Shown: positions 1 through 8,244, counted from the first letter of the stretch. The stretch: DNA of 14,961 nucleotides from Bacteroidales bacterium UBA4459 (GCA_002389465.1 DGOT01000054.1:17298-32258), one strand, 5' to 3'. Notes: generated by a model from the letters alone, not told the origin. A program made the numbers and translations.

Positions 1-2
1 GC

Positions 3-1904
3 CTTGCCTTATGGACTGAAGCAGATGTGAAGATTAAAAAGGACAAACTGCTTTTCAGCGGCTTCACAACGGTAGATACACTGGGTAATTATCTGTATAA
101 TTTTACAAATCAGGAGCCCTGTCCGAACAAGGTAGTTAATATTGTTCCTTTTAATACCGTTTTGCTGGTGAATCAGTGTTTTTCGGATTATATGACTTAT
201 ACCGGACGTCCTTCAAAAGGTGATGCACCTCAAATAGTTAAGGAAACGGGTAACGAGGTGGCACTGGTGAATAATGCCGGTCCGGGTGACGATTTCAAGG
301 CAAAGACATTTGCCGTAATTCATCTGGCCAATGGGGTGTCATCCCGAAAAACATTTATACAGGCGGCTAAAATTAGTGGCTCAAAAAGTAAGAAGAAATA
401 CAAAACTTATACACTTAGAAGAATAAATCATACCGACTTTTTAAGCAGCACGTTTGGTGAATTGTTTTTGGATATTACGGGGAACTGGTTTACGTTTATC
501 GATGATTATGTTGTGTTTGCCAACTCTGCCGGTAGCCTGGAAGACTTCATTAGTCTGTACGAAACAGGTAAAACACTTGACCTGAATGAGAACTTCAAAA
601 CATTTTCCGATAATATCTCTACAAAGTCGAACCTGCTGGTGTATATCAAACCTGCCTCGGTTATCCCCTTTACAGGATTGTTTACTGATGAATCATTGGC
701 CAAAAAGTTTGAAAAGTACAAAGGTAATTTCAGAGAGATTCAAGGTATAGTGTTGCAATACAGCTCTGCTTCTGATAAGTTCTATACAAGTTTCTTTATG
801 AAGCATGACAAACAAAGTAAAGAAGAAAACCTGGCCCTGTGGAAAGTAGAGTTGGATGACAACATCATAGGAAAGCCGGCACTTGTGTGGGATCACAGGA
901 CGAAAACATACAGTACGGTAGTTTTTGATGTATTATCGAATATGTATCTGATTAATGCCGCGGGGCAGATCCAGTGGAAAAAGCGTATCGATGGCCCACC
1001 CCTGAGCGAACTATTTAATGTAGACTATTTTAAGAATGGAAAAACTCAATATTTGTTCAACACGAAAGACTTTGTTTACCTGATTGACAGGAATGGGGAT
1101 TTTGTAAAGGGGTATCCGATAAAATTAAACCCATCGGCCACAAATGGTTTAAGTTTGTTCGATTATAAGAAAAACAAAGACTACCGCATCATGATAGCCC
1201 AGGCTGATAAGAAGGTCTATAATTATACAATTGATGGCAAGAAGGTTAAAGGTTGGAGTAAGCCGAAAACAAAGGATATTGTCAAAGAACCCGTCTGCAG
1301 AATCGTTGCCAACGGGAAAGACTACATCATCATTTCGGATATTTCAAACAACCTGATGGTTGTTAACCGTAGAGGAAACAAACGGTTCAGCCTGAAGGGA
1401 AATCTTGAGAAAGCCCGGAATTCAGCATTTTACCCCAACAAAACTAACAGTAAAGGTCTTTTTATAACCACAGATAAACAGGGGCAATTGGTGTATATCA
1501 CATCATCGGGAAAATTGAGTCGTACAAGCTTCGGTAAATTTTCGCCACTACATTACTTTTTGTATGCCGATTTCAAAGGAAACGGTTCCTGCGATTTTCT
1601 GTTTTTGGATGGGAGAGACTTAAAAGTTTATGATAAGTTCAAAAAAGAGTTGTTTCATTACACATTTGCAACCGATATCGACAAAAAACCGGTTATTTTT
1701 GATTCAGGCAGGAAACGTAAAGTGCTGGGCGTGGTTTCTTCATCAGAAAAAGCAATTTATTTGTTTGACCAAAATGGAAATACGATCATAAGCAGAGGTC
1801 TGGTAGGAGAAACACCGTTTACCGTAGGTAGCATTGAAAATAATAACGAACTTAACCTGATAACTGCTTCAGGAAATGTGCTGTATAATTACCGTATTCA
1901 ATAG
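3..1904 (+). CDS. DUF3352-type envelope protein with C-terminal beta-propeller-like half (5' end missing)
   Basis: The reading frame is open from base 3 through the window edge, so the true start lies upstream; a GTG at 27 is only an internal codon. About 634 residues are visible. The first ~260 residues resemble the DUF3352 family common in Bacteroidota, including a stretch reading VVFANSAGSLEDFISLYETG followed by a segment about partially truncated structures in a long beta-rich fold. From about residue 270 on, repeated short units with D-x-x-G followed by W, F or Y (for example NAAGQIQWKK and DRNGDFVKGYPI) suggest a PQQ-like or WD-like beta-propeller. Function is unknown; an envelope location is likely but the signal peptide or anchor would be outside the window. 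It converges on the next gene with only 10 bases between the stop codons. Family assignment is by recall of sequence pattern, not by search. Confidence 0.85.
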   Translation, partial: LALWTEADVKIKKDKLLFSGFTTVDTLGNYLYNFTNQEPCPNKVVNIVPFNTVLLVNQCFSDYMTYTGRPSKGDAPQIVKETGNEVALVNNAGPGDDFKAKTFAVIHLANGVSSRKTFIQAAKISGSKSKKKYKTYTLRRINHTDFLSSTFGELFLDITGNWFTFIDDYVVFANSAGSLEDFISLYETGKTLDLNENFKTFSDNISTKSNLLVYIKPASVIPFTGLFTDESLAKKFEKYKGNFREIQGIVLQYSSASDKFYTSFFMKHDKQSKEENLALWKVELDDNIIGKPALVWDHRTKTYSTVVFDVLSNMYLINAAGQIQWKKRIDGPPLSELFNVDYFKNGKTQYLFNTKDFVYLIDRNGDFVKGYPIKLNPSATNGLSLFDYKKNKDYRIMIAQADKKVYNYTIDGKKVKGWSKPKTKDIVKEPVCRIVANGKDYIIISDISNNLMVVNRRGNKRFSLKGNLEKARNSAFYPNKTNSKGLFITTDKQGQLVYITSSGKLSRTSFGKFSPLHYFLYADFKGNGSCDFLFLDGRDLKVYDKFKKELFHYTFATDIDKKPVIFDSGRKRKVLGVVSSSEKAIYLFDQNGNTIISRGLVGETPFTVGSIENNNELNLITASGNVLYNYRIQ

Positions 1905-1914
1905 CAAATGAATT

Positions 1915-3666
1915 CTACTTCCTGTCTTTCTTCTTTTTCCGCTTCTCTTTTTTAGTGTTCTTAACAGGCTCCTGACGTTTTTCTTTTTGTTCCGGACCAG
2001 CTTTTGTGGCTTTTGAAGAAGGTATTACAGTGCGCATAATACCAGACTGTAACGTTTTCCACATAAAATTACCAAATCCCTTGTAGGTAACTCTATTGAA
2101 TTCCATGTTGGCTGTACGTAGTTTGTTGTTCTTGCCCGGGTTAGACTTAAACGTTACGGTATTAGCAGCCCAGCTCATAAACTTATTCTTATCTTTTTCG
2201 TTCTTTTTCACAAATTCAGCTTCCAGGCCGGAGTACAGCATGACCATGCTGCCTTTGGAAATAGTGGGATTAGCACTTCCGTTAAAATTGATCTCTTTCA
2301 AATCTCCTTTTTGAAACTTCAGACCGAGGGCAGGCAGCGATGCCTGGTTAAACTCATTCATTTTTGCCGAAGACAGGTGGCCTGCATAGAAAAAGGTGTC
2401 AGCCCTGCTGTTAAGAGGAAATACAAAATTAAGCGTAAGGGGTACTTTTTCCATAAAATTTGCCTGCATATTGATGATGAGCGACTTATCTGTACGGATA
2501 CTATCTTTTAAGGATGTGGCAAAACTTATTTGGGCATTGAGGTTGCCCATAATGGCTGTCATAAGTTCTTTTGCATTTTCCGTTTTTTCCTGATACTTCA
2601 GATAACTGTCTTTTAAAAAGATCTTTCCAATATACAATGGAAATTTCATGTTTTGTAAGACCTCATTAGGTAGTTTTGGACGCCTTTCCTCGTTGAAGGG
2701 AAGCCTTTTATCCATCAGAATGGCGAGGTTCAGTTGCTCAACTTCAACACTGTCAATCGATAGCTCTCCGTCATTTATTAGCCTCCTCAGATCTATTGCT
2801 GTTAACTTGACAGACCCGACGGTCAGATCGTAAATTTCCGAAGTGTATTTTAACTTTCTGGCAAGTTCATATTTATCATCATAAGTAGTTTTGAAAGCGA
2901 TATCTTCGAGTTCCAGTACTGATTCGGCAAGATCAAAATAGATACGGCCGAAATACAGAGAATAATTTCCTCCGGGAACCATAAACTTTTCATTATTCAG
3001 GTCAAGTTTAATGTTTTCCAGATGCAGGCTGAAATAATTCTGATTGCCATCCAACTCCTTAAGATAAAAATCCTTAATTGTAAATTCCAATTCCTGATTC
3101 TCTAACATAACCTTATTATTTTCCAGGTTATAGATTTCTAACTTACAGCTCTCAAATGCAATAGATCCTATATCGACCCCATCAATGCCGGCAATATAAA
3201 TCGAATCAATATTTAACCTGGCCAGTTTTTCTTTTGGAGTTTTTATTTTTGGCTTTTTGCCTACGATCATTCTTAGGTGCGCCTTTTTAAAAAGGATCTT
3301 CCGCAAACTGATGGTTTGAGACGATAATGCCTTAAACAGATCGATACCGGCAAATCTCAATGTAGGAATAGAAAGTTCGATGGCAGAAGATTGTGTGGCA
3401 TCACCGTTTTTTAAACGCTCAAGGAATAAACTGTCAGGAGTAATGCTCAGGTCTTTCAGGTTGACATTCCCCGTTAAAATATTGGCCCTTACAGTATATA
3501 TTTCTATATGGTATTTTTTTTCCTTTTGTTTATCGAGCGCCTCTCTTACTTTGTTTTCTATAACATGCCCGAGAATCAGGTTAATGGCTACGATAATGAT
3601 TGCAAGGAAGACGACAATGCCTCCGATTATATAGAAGGTTTTTTTCTGTTTTCCGGATAGTTTCAT
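1915..3666 (-). CDS. AsmA/DUF748-like membrane-anchored protein with polybasic C-terminus
   Basis: 583 residues. A single hydrophobic segment at about residues 11-32 (FYIIGGIVVFLAIIIVAINL) follows a short basic N-terminus, so the protein is probably anchored in the inner membrane with the rest in the periplasm. The body is beta-rich with repeated phrases such as VNLKDLSI and LENIKLDL, the architecture of AsmA, DUF748 and related lipid-transport or envelope proteins; I do not recognise a precise family. The last ~30 residues are almost entirely K, R, E and Q, ending KKEKRKKKKDRK, which is unusual for a periplasmic tail. The ATG at 3664-3666 is the only good start before the membrane segment; no clear Shine-Dalgarno site. 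It lies 66 bases downstream of the MATE gene on the same strand and may be co-transcribed with it. Confidence 0.85.
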   Translation of the reverse strand: MKLSGKQKKTFYIIGGIVVFLAIIIVAINLILGHVIENKVREALDKQKEKKYHIEIYTVRANILTGNVNLKDLSITPDSLFLERLKNGDATQSSAIELSIPTLRFAGIDLFKALSSQTISLRKILFKKAHLRMIVGKKPKIKTPKEKLARLNIDSIYIAGIDGVDIGSIAFESCKLEIYNLENNKVMLENQELEFTIKDFYLKELDGNQNYFSLHLENIKLDLNNEKFMVPGGNYSLYFGRIYFDLAESVLELEDIAFKTTYDDKYELARKLKYTSEIYDLTVGSVKLTAIDLRRLINDGELSIDSVEVEQLNLAILMDKRLPFNEERRPKLPNEVLQNMKFPLYIGKIFLKDSYLKYQEKTENAKELMTAIMGNLNAQISFATSLKDSIRTDKSLIINMQANFMEKVPLTLNFVFPLNSRADTFFYAGHLSSAKMNEFNQASLPALGLKFQKGDLKEINFNGSANPTISKGSMVMLYSGLEAEFVKKNEKDKNKFMSWAANTVTFKSNPGKNNKLRTANMEFNRVTYKGFGNFMWKTLQSGIMRTVIPSSKATKAGPEQKEKRQEPVKNTKKEKRKKKKDRK

Positions 3667-3699
3667 ACGATGAGTTATTTTAATGGATTAAAAGTAAAA

Positions 3700-3736
3700 A
3701 AAATAATAGGGAATTGCAATTAAAGTGGCGCTTTAA
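3700..3736 (-). terminator. Possible weak hairpin after the MATE gene
   Basis: On the minus strand the MATE stop codon lies in a small hairpin, TTAAAG-CGCCA-CTTTAA, followed about 14 bases later by a run of eight T. The stem is short and A/T-rich and the T run is not adjacent, so it may only attenuate read-through into the AsmA-like gene. Confidence 0.25.
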
Positions 3737-5067
3737 ATACTTCCTGTCTGCCACTTATTCGATTTAAGATATATAAAAGAGAGAAGTGCCAGCAGGCTTC
3801 CGTAAACCAGTTCTGTTGTCCATACAATGGTTATCTGTTCTTTAAATATATAGACCAATGTATAAGCATAGGTAAGATAAATGGTTAGAACAACTGTTTC
3901 TATGGCTAATGAAACCTGTGTTTTTCCTGTACCTGAAACTCCGTTAAAAAGGATAAATCCAATCGAAAGAAGCAAGGCTCCCCCGCTTACAATATAGAGT
4001 AGAGGTATACCCATTTCAATAAGATTGATGTCGTTGGTGTAAATACTGAGAATGAAACGGGGAAAGATCAAACCAACACAAACTATGGCTAATACGCCAA
4101 TAAAGCAGAGTCTGATAATTTTATAGATCAGCGGGAGTACTTCATCACTTCTTTTCTGTCCGATCAGCTGGCTTACCAGAGAGTTGGTGGCAGCCGCAAA
4201 GCCCCATATAGGGATCATTAAAATAACAAAGACACTTCGGATAATGTTGGATACAGCCAGAGGGCTTTTCCCCAACTTCTCTATAAACAGAAAAATAACA
4301 AACCATACCGACAGGGAAAGAAACGATTGCATCATCATCGGTACGGCTATTTTAAGAATATTCACCAGGCGTGTGATCGACGGTTTGATAAAATGAAACA
4401 GATCGTAATCCTTAAACTTTATATTGATAAATGTATAGGAGAAAAAGAAAACCGTAGCGGTCATTTCAGCTGTAACAGAAGCTATGGCAGCCCCTTTGAT
4501 ACCCATTTCAGGAAAGCCAAACTTACCGAAAATCAGAAGGTAATCGAGAATAATATTGGTAATGGCCAGAACAATGGTGGTGTAGGTGATCACCTTGGTT
4601 TTTGTCAGGCCGACATAAAACGACCTGAATGTCAGATTCGTAAAAGCGAAAAAGATGCCGACAGCTCTGTATTTAAGGAAAATTACTGTTTCTTCGTAAA
4701 CTTCGTGCGACACAACCACATGCTCCAGTAATGGTGCTGCCCAATATCGCATGAGTGTAAATACGAGTAAAGCCAGCGGCAGTAAAAAAAACAAGGAATG
4801 TTCCACAACCGGACCGATTTGCTTTAATTTATTTTCGCCATACCTGCGGGCAATAATAATCTGTGCGCCTGTGCCAAAACCCAGTCCCAGCATAATAATA
4901 GCCAGGTAAAACAGTCCGCCTAAAGCTCCGGCTCCGAGGGCAATCTCCCCCACCCTTCCAAGGAAAGCTGTGTCGGTAAAGTTGATCAGGTTTTGGGCAA
5001 TACTACCGAGAATAATGGGGTATGCTATGTGCCAGATACGGTTGTATGTAATTGAGGTTTGTTTCAT
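3733..5067 (-). CDS. MATE family multidrug/cation efflux transporter
   Basis: 444 residues, the usual length for the MATE family, which exports cationic compounds from the cytoplasm in exchange for H+ or Na+. The N-terminal motif YPIILGSIAQNLINFTDTAF followed by LGRVG (residues 16-40) is characteristic, with the conserved Asp at position 32. About twelve hydrophobic segments fall into two halves, the second beginning near residue 235 (ILKIAVPMMMQSFLSLS). The substrate cannot be deduced. The ATG at 5065-5067 gives a normal MATE N-terminus. A Bacteroidota -7 element lies only about 10 bases upstream of the start, implying a very short leader. The gene is divergent from the epimerase-like gene at 5182 and is followed on the same strand by the AsmA-like gene. 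Confidence 0.95.
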   Translation of the reverse strand: MKQTSITYNRIWHIAYPIILGSIAQNLINFTDTAFLGRVGEIALGAGALGGLFYLAIIMLGLGFGTGAQIIIARRYGENKLKQIGPVVEHSLFFLLPLALLVFTLMRYWAAPLLEHVVVSHEVYEETVIFLKYRAVGIFFAFTNLTFRSFYVGLTKTKVITYTTIVLAITNIILDYLLIFGKFGFPEMGIKGAAIASVTAEMTATVFFFSYTFINIKFKDYDLFHFIKPSITRLVNILKIAVPMMMQSFLSLSVWFVIFLFIEKLGKSPLAVSNIIRSVFVILMIPIWGFAAATNSLVSQLIGQKRSDEVLPLIYKIIRLCFIGVLAIVCVGLIFPRFILSIYTNDINLIEMGIPLLYIVSGGALLLSIGFILFNGVSGTGKTQVSLAIETVVLTIYLTYAYTLVYIFKEQITIVWTTELVYGSLLALLSFIYLKSNKWQTGSI

Positions 5068-5077
5068 AAATTAGCAG

Positions 5078-5085
5078 CAAAGGTA
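5078..5085 (-). promoter_or_regulatory. Bacteroidota -7 promoter element for the MATE gene
   Basis: The minus strand reads TACCTTTG, matching the TAnnTTTG consensus of the Bacteroidota housekeeping sigma factor. No good TTTG -33 box is visible at the expected 19-21 base spacing. Transcription would begin about 5 bases before the ATG, so either the mRNA is nearly leaderless or this match is fortuitous. Confidence 0.45.
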
Positions 5086-5181
5086 TAATTTGAATTTATC
5101 CCTGATGAAAAATCAGAAAATTTCCGAAACTTAATTTAGTTAATGAGTACTTTTATCGTATGAACAAAAACAGCTAACCTG

Positions 5182-6096
5182 ATGAAAAATGTATTAATCG
5201 TTGGCGGGACTGGTTTTATTGGACGTCACTTAGTTAACATACTAAAAAATGACTGGCAGATAACCGTATTGACCAGGAAGCCCGGGAAGTACGAAGAATT
5301 ATTTGATAGCAGTGTGAAGATAGCAAAGCTTGATTTTCAGTACCAGGATGTGCTTGTTCCTCTTTTTGAACAAACGCATGCTGTAGTTAACCTTGCCGGT
5401 GAGAATGTTAGCGGCCGATGGTCGAAGGCAAAGAAAGAAGCCATTAGGAACAGTAGACTGGACACGGATAACGTTATTGTAAAAACGTTAAACGCATGTA
5501 AACGTCGCCCGGAAGTTGTGCTGCAGGGCTCCGGAATGGGCGTTTATGGCTTTGTGCCTTCGGATGATCCGGTTACTGAAGACACACCTTTAGGAACCAA
5601 TGGATTTTTAACAGAGGTTGGCAGAGCACACGAAAAAGTTTTCGAACCACTTAAAAGTCTGACACGTGTTGTGTTTTTAAGAACGGGCCTGGTATTGCAT
5701 GGAAAAGAAGGAGCCTTACCTAAAATGGCTGCTTCTTTTAAAATCTTCCTGGGCGGGCCAATGGGTGACGGAAAACACTGGAACTCGTGGATTCATATTC
5801 TGGATGAAGTGAGGGCGATAAAATTCCTGATGGAACATGAAGCTGCTGAAGGGGCTTATAACCTCACAGCGCCAAATCCTGTTCGTAACAGCGAGTTCTC
5901 TGCAGCTTTGGGGAAAGCCATGAACAGACCCGCCAAATTCCGGACGCCTGCAACATTCTTACACCTTATGATGAAAGATATGGCTGATGAATTGCTTTTA
6001 GGCGGACTGAAGATCATCCCAAAACGTTTGCTAGAGGCAGGATTCAGGTTTCAGTTTGAGGATATTGATGAAGCATTTCAGAATATTTATCATTGA
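5182..6096 (+). CDS. TIGR01777 family NAD(P)-binding epimerase-like protein (YfcH-like)
   Basis: 304 residues, close to the ~300 typical of the family. The N-terminus MKNVLIVGGTGFIG contains the Rossmann dinucleotide-binding motif GGTGFIG (residues 8-14). The family signature NLAGENVSGRW followed by SKAKKEAIRNSR (about 70-92) is present. An atypical active-site segment GSGMGVYG (116-123) keeps the tyrosine. WNSWIHILDEV (200-210) is the other family hallmark, and the C-terminal region IIPKRLLEAGFRF (278-290) fits the DUF1731 domain. It is an atypical short-chain dehydrogenase relative; the reaction is unknown. The ATG at 5182 gives the expected N-terminus directly before the Rossmann strand. 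It is divergent from the MATE gene; no exact TAnnTTTG was found upstream, the nearest being TACTTTTA at 5148. Confidence 0.93.
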   Translation: MKNVLIVGGTGFIGRHLVNILKNDWQITVLTRKPGKYEELFDSSVKIAKLDFQYQDVLVPLFEQTHAVVNLAGENVSGRWSKAKKEAIRNSRLDTDNVIVKTLNACKRRPEVVLQGSGMGVYGFVPSDDPVTEDTPLGTNGFLTEVGRAHEKVFEPLKSLTRVVFLRTGLVLHGKEGALPKMAASFKIFLGGPMGDGKHWNSWIHILDEVRAIKFLMEHEAAEGAYNLTAPNPVRNSEFSAALGKAMNRPAKFRTPATFLHLMMKDMADELLLGGLKIIPKRLLEAGFRFQFEDIDEAFQNIYH

Positions 6097-6108
6097 AGCA
6101 CCCCTATC

Positions 6109-6149
6109 CTTCCATCACAAAACATGGAAGTGTTACCCTGATTTTTTTT
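6109..6149 (+). terminator. Possible intrinsic terminator after the epimerase-like gene
   Basis: A 7-base perfect inverted repeat (CTTCCAT at 6109-6115, ATGGAAG at 6124-6130, 8-base loop) is followed, after 11 bases, by eight T at 6142-6149. The spacing between stem and T run is longer than ideal. Confidence 0.4.
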
Positions 6150-6172
6150 GTAACAATAAATTAATATGTAAC
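6131..6172 (+). promoter_or_regulatory. Three TGTWAC boxes at 18-base intervals upstream of the sigma factor
   Basis: TGTTAC at 6131, TGTAAC at 6149 and TGTAAC at 6167 start exactly 18 bases apart, 48 to 89 bases before the sigma-factor ATG. ECF -35 elements often contain AAC, so one of them could be an autoregulatory promoter element, but no matching -10 was found at a standard spacing. They could also be operator half sites. Role is inference. Confidence 0.3.
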
Positions 6173-6219
6173 TTTTACGTCTTTTTAATAAAACCTCCGT
6201 CATAAGGTAAAGTTTGTTC

Positions 6220-6774
6220 ATGAAACCGGAACGGGAAATAAACAGTAATCGGACCAGCGAAGCGAAACTGGAGCAACTGATTGGAAAGTATCAGGAATCC
6301 TTGATAAAGCACGCTTTTTATATGTTGGGTTCTGTTCAGGATGCTGAGGATGTGACTCAGGATATTTTCGTAAAATTCTATTTTCAGCCGCCGGTATTGT
6401 CAGACAGCTCAAAAATAAAAGCTTATTTGTACAGGATGGTGCACAATGCCTGTATTGATTTGCTGCGGAATAGAAAACAAGAGCAGCAGGTACACATCAA
6501 CAGTTTGATAAACCTGCCGGATGAGCAACTGAATGGTGGCCGGAAAGAAGTGATGCTACAGAAAGAATTTTTGCGCATCAACGAATGGATGCAGCAGATT
6601 CCTGAAGAACAGGCCTTTGTTATCAGGATGAGGATCGTCAGTAAGCTAAGTTTCAAGGAAATCGCCCGGACACTTGAATTGCCCGTTACTACTGTGAAAT
6701 CGCGGTTTACTTATGGATTGAACAAACTCCGTAAACTAACCGGAATTAAAAAGGAGGTATATGATGAATTGTAA
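6220..6774 (+). CDS. ECF-type RNA polymerase sigma factor
   Basis: 184 residues from the ATG at 6220; a TTG at 6214 would add only two residues and is less likely. Sigma region 2 is at about 17-87, with the core-binding and -10-recognition segment DAEDVTQDIFVKFYF and then AYLYRMVHNACIDLLRNRK. Region 4 is at about 128-173, with the helix-turn-helix SFKEIARTLELPVTTVKSR for -35 recognition. There is no region 1 or 3, as usual for ECF factors. It directs core polymerase to a small regulon, probably one that includes its own operon. Its stop codon lies within the start region of the anti-sigma gene, so the pair is translationally coupled. The inducing signal is unknown. Confidence 0.95.
   Translation: MKPEREINSNRTSEAKLEQLIGKYQESLIKHAFYMLGSVQDAEDVTQDIFVKFYFQPPVLSDSSKIKAYLYRMVHNACIDLLRNRKQEQQVHINSLINLPDEQLNGGRKEVMLQKEFLRINEWMQQIPEEQAFVIRMRIVSKLSFKEIARTLELPVTTVKSRFTYGLNKLRKLTGIKKEVYDEL
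6751..6757 (+). promoter_or_regulatory. Strong ribosome binding site choosing the second of two ATGs
   Basis: AAGGAGG lies 3 bases before the ATG at 6761 but 6 bases before the adjacent ATG at 6764, so the second is the better start for the anti-sigma factor. Such a full Shine-Dalgarno site is uncommon in Bacteroidota and fits initiation within an overlapping gene. Confidence 0.7.
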
Positions 6775-8107
6775 AGAATTTAATAACAACCTGGCTGAAC
6801 TTTTCGATAAGAATATCAATTCTGTCCTGGCAGCACAGATGCAGGAACATATGAAGAATTGTTCCGATTGCGCTTCGAAGTATAAAGAAGCGAAGGCAAT
6901 TGTTGCTGGTATGCAGCCGGTAATTCCATTCACATCCTCAGGTTCCGGTTTAAAACAAAAAATTTTAAATCAAATTAAAAAGGAGGAATTGAAAATGGAA
7001 ACCGTTCAAAAAGAAAAATTCAGATTAAAAACTTGGCAAAAAAGAGCAATGACTGTCGCGGCAAGTATCGTGTTCATAGTGGCTGTATTTATGCTGTCGA
7101 ATCACAATCCGCTTGTCAATACGGCTAAAGCTGCAGAAAGTATCATGACCAGATCCATCACAGCACTGGAATCGCTGCGGAGTATGTTCATCACCATGGA
7201 GGTGAGATCGGACGCCAATGAAAATTTTGATTACATCAGTACGCAATCAGATTTTATCGAATACAAGATATGGAAACAGTTTACGGGCAACGAACCGTGG
7301 CGGATGGAGAAGCCGGGAAGGATTGTCGTGTTTGACGGCGAAAAGCAGTATTTGTATATTCCTGAAGCATCCATTGCTTACACTGCTTCAAAAAATGCCG
7401 GCCTTGTAGAATGGATGAAGATATTCCTTGACCCCAAAAAGATCATGGAATATGAACTGGAATTCTCCCAACAGCACAGGGCGAAATATGCAACTGAAGA
7501 AACTTCCGATGAGATCATCCTTACGGTTAATGCAGATGCACTGGGAGATTTTCATAACAACTACCTGAAAAATGCCTCTGTTCCCGAGTCGGACAACACA
7601 AGGATTTATACTTTTGATAAAACAACATCCTTGCTGAAATCTTTTAAGCTCTTTGTCAACACGGAGGGAAAGTCGGTGAAAGTGATCGGGATCAAAAATA
7701 TTGCTTACAATATTCCGATCCTGGCAACGATGTTCACCATTCAGTTACCAAACGGCCTGGCCTGGCAGGAGCTTACTAATCAGGAATACGTCAAAGCATT
7801 TACCGGCATTTCAGCTAAAAAAGCCGCCCGGAAATTCTTTAAAGCTTTATCTGATGAAGATTACAAAACAATCACACCTGTCTGGGATGAGTTAAGGATA
7901 GAAGATAAAAGTAAAATGGAGCAGTTAAAGTCATTTTACGGTGGACTGGAAATGATCAGCATAGGCGAGCCGTTTAAATCAGGGCTTTATCCGGGTGAAT
8001 TTGTCCCCTATAAAGTGAAACTGAGATCCGGCAAAGTTCTCGAATCCAATCTGGCCATTCGCAACGACAATCCCAGCAAAACATGGGAAGTTGACGGTGG
8101 AATTTAA
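6764..8107 (+). CDS. Membrane-spanning zinc-motif anti-sigma factor with large extracytoplasmic domain
   Basis: 447 residues from the ATG at 6764 (an in-frame ATG at 6761 is possible). The N-terminal ~40 residues carry a zinc-binding anti-sigma motif: Cys3, then HMKNCSDC (His29, Cys33, Cys36), the H-x3-C-x2-C pattern of ZAS anti-sigma factors that hold an ECF factor inactive at the membrane. One membrane segment follows at about 95-111 (AMTVAASIVFIVAVFML). The remaining ~330 residues would be periplasmic; part of this (FDGEKQYLYIPEA and surroundings) resembles the LolA/DUF2092-like beta-sheet domains attached to Bacteroidota anti-sigma factors, but this is tentative. It overlaps the ECF gene upstream and ends before a strong terminator. 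An in-frame internal ATG at 6995 has its own strong ribosome binding site. Confidence 0.9.
   Translation: MNCKEFNNNLAELFDKNINSVLAAQMQEHMKNCSDCASKYKEAKAIVAGMQPVIPFTSSGSGLKQKILNQIKKEELKMETVQKEKFRLKTWQKRAMTVAASIVFIVAVFMLSNHNPLVNTAKAAESIMTRSITALESLRSMFITMEVRSDANENFDYISTQSDFIEYKIWKQFTGNEPWRMEKPGRIVVFDGEKQYLYIPEASIAYTASKNAGLVEWMKIFLDPKKIMEYELEFSQQHRAKYATEETSDEIILTVNADALGDFHNNYLKNASVPESDNTRIYTFDKTTSLLKSFKLFVNTEGKSVKVIGIKNIAYNIPILATMFTIQLPNGLAWQELTNQEYVKAFTGISAKKAARKFFKALSDEDYKTITPVWDELRIEDKSKMEQLKSFYGGLEMISIGEPFKSGLYPGEFVPYKVKLRSGKVLESNLAIRNDNPSKTWEVDGGI
6980..6997 (+). promoter_or_regulatory. Internal ribosome binding site and in-frame ATG inside the anti-sigma gene
   Basis: AAGGAGG at 6980-6986 stands 8 bases before an ATG at 6995 in the same frame as the anti-sigma factor (residue 78). 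Initiation here would yield a product with the membrane segment and periplasmic domain but without the zinc motif that binds sigma. The site also encodes K-E-E codons, so chance is possible. Confidence 0.35.
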
Positions 8108-8135
8108 AAAAGTGAATAAGAAACCATTTATGTTT

Positions 8136-8172
8136 CCCATTCCGGCAATTGTCGGGATGGGATTTTTTTTTA
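8136..8172 (+). terminator. Strong intrinsic terminator after the sigma/anti-sigma operon
   Basis: CCCATTCCGG (8136-8145), loop CAATTG, and TCGGGATGGG (8152-8161) form a 10-base-pair stem with two G-U pairs, followed at once by ten T (8163-8172). This is a textbook rho-independent terminator on the + strand, 28 bases after the anti-sigma stop codon. Confidence 0.92.
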
Positions 8173-8217
8173 AGGAATGGTTGTGTAAAAAAAGGCCAGA
8201 ATATCAGCCTAAACTTT

Positions 8218-8225
8218 TACTTTTG
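8218..8225 (+). promoter_or_regulatory. Bacteroidota -7 promoter element for the YccF gene
   Basis: TACTTTTG matches TAnnTTTG and lies 19 bases before the ATG at 8245; no convincing -33 TTTG at 19-21 bases. Its position, together with the terminator just upstream, argues for the ATG at 8245 rather than an earlier in-frame start at 8149. Confidence 0.6.
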
Positions 8226-8244
8226 TTCATCAAATCTCATTTCT

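Noticed and set aside
4327..4731. 134-codon + strand open frame opposite the MATE gene
   Set aside because: The MATE reading is unambiguous over this stretch and the + strand translation has no family features.
5102..5116. CTGAT/ATCAG inverted repeat in the divergent intergenic region
   Set aside because: A 5-base stem with a 5-base loop in AT-rich DNA is not distinguishable from chance.
6167..6201. ECF promoter formed by TGTAAC and the downstream CGTC
   Set aside because: The gap between AAC and CGTC is 25 bases, well above the usual spacing for ECF promoters; kept only as part of the TGTWAC observation.
8149..8244. Upstream in-frame extension of the YccF gene
   Set aside because: The start would lie inside the terminator hairpin loop and before the -7 element at 8218; the family N-terminus begins at 8245.
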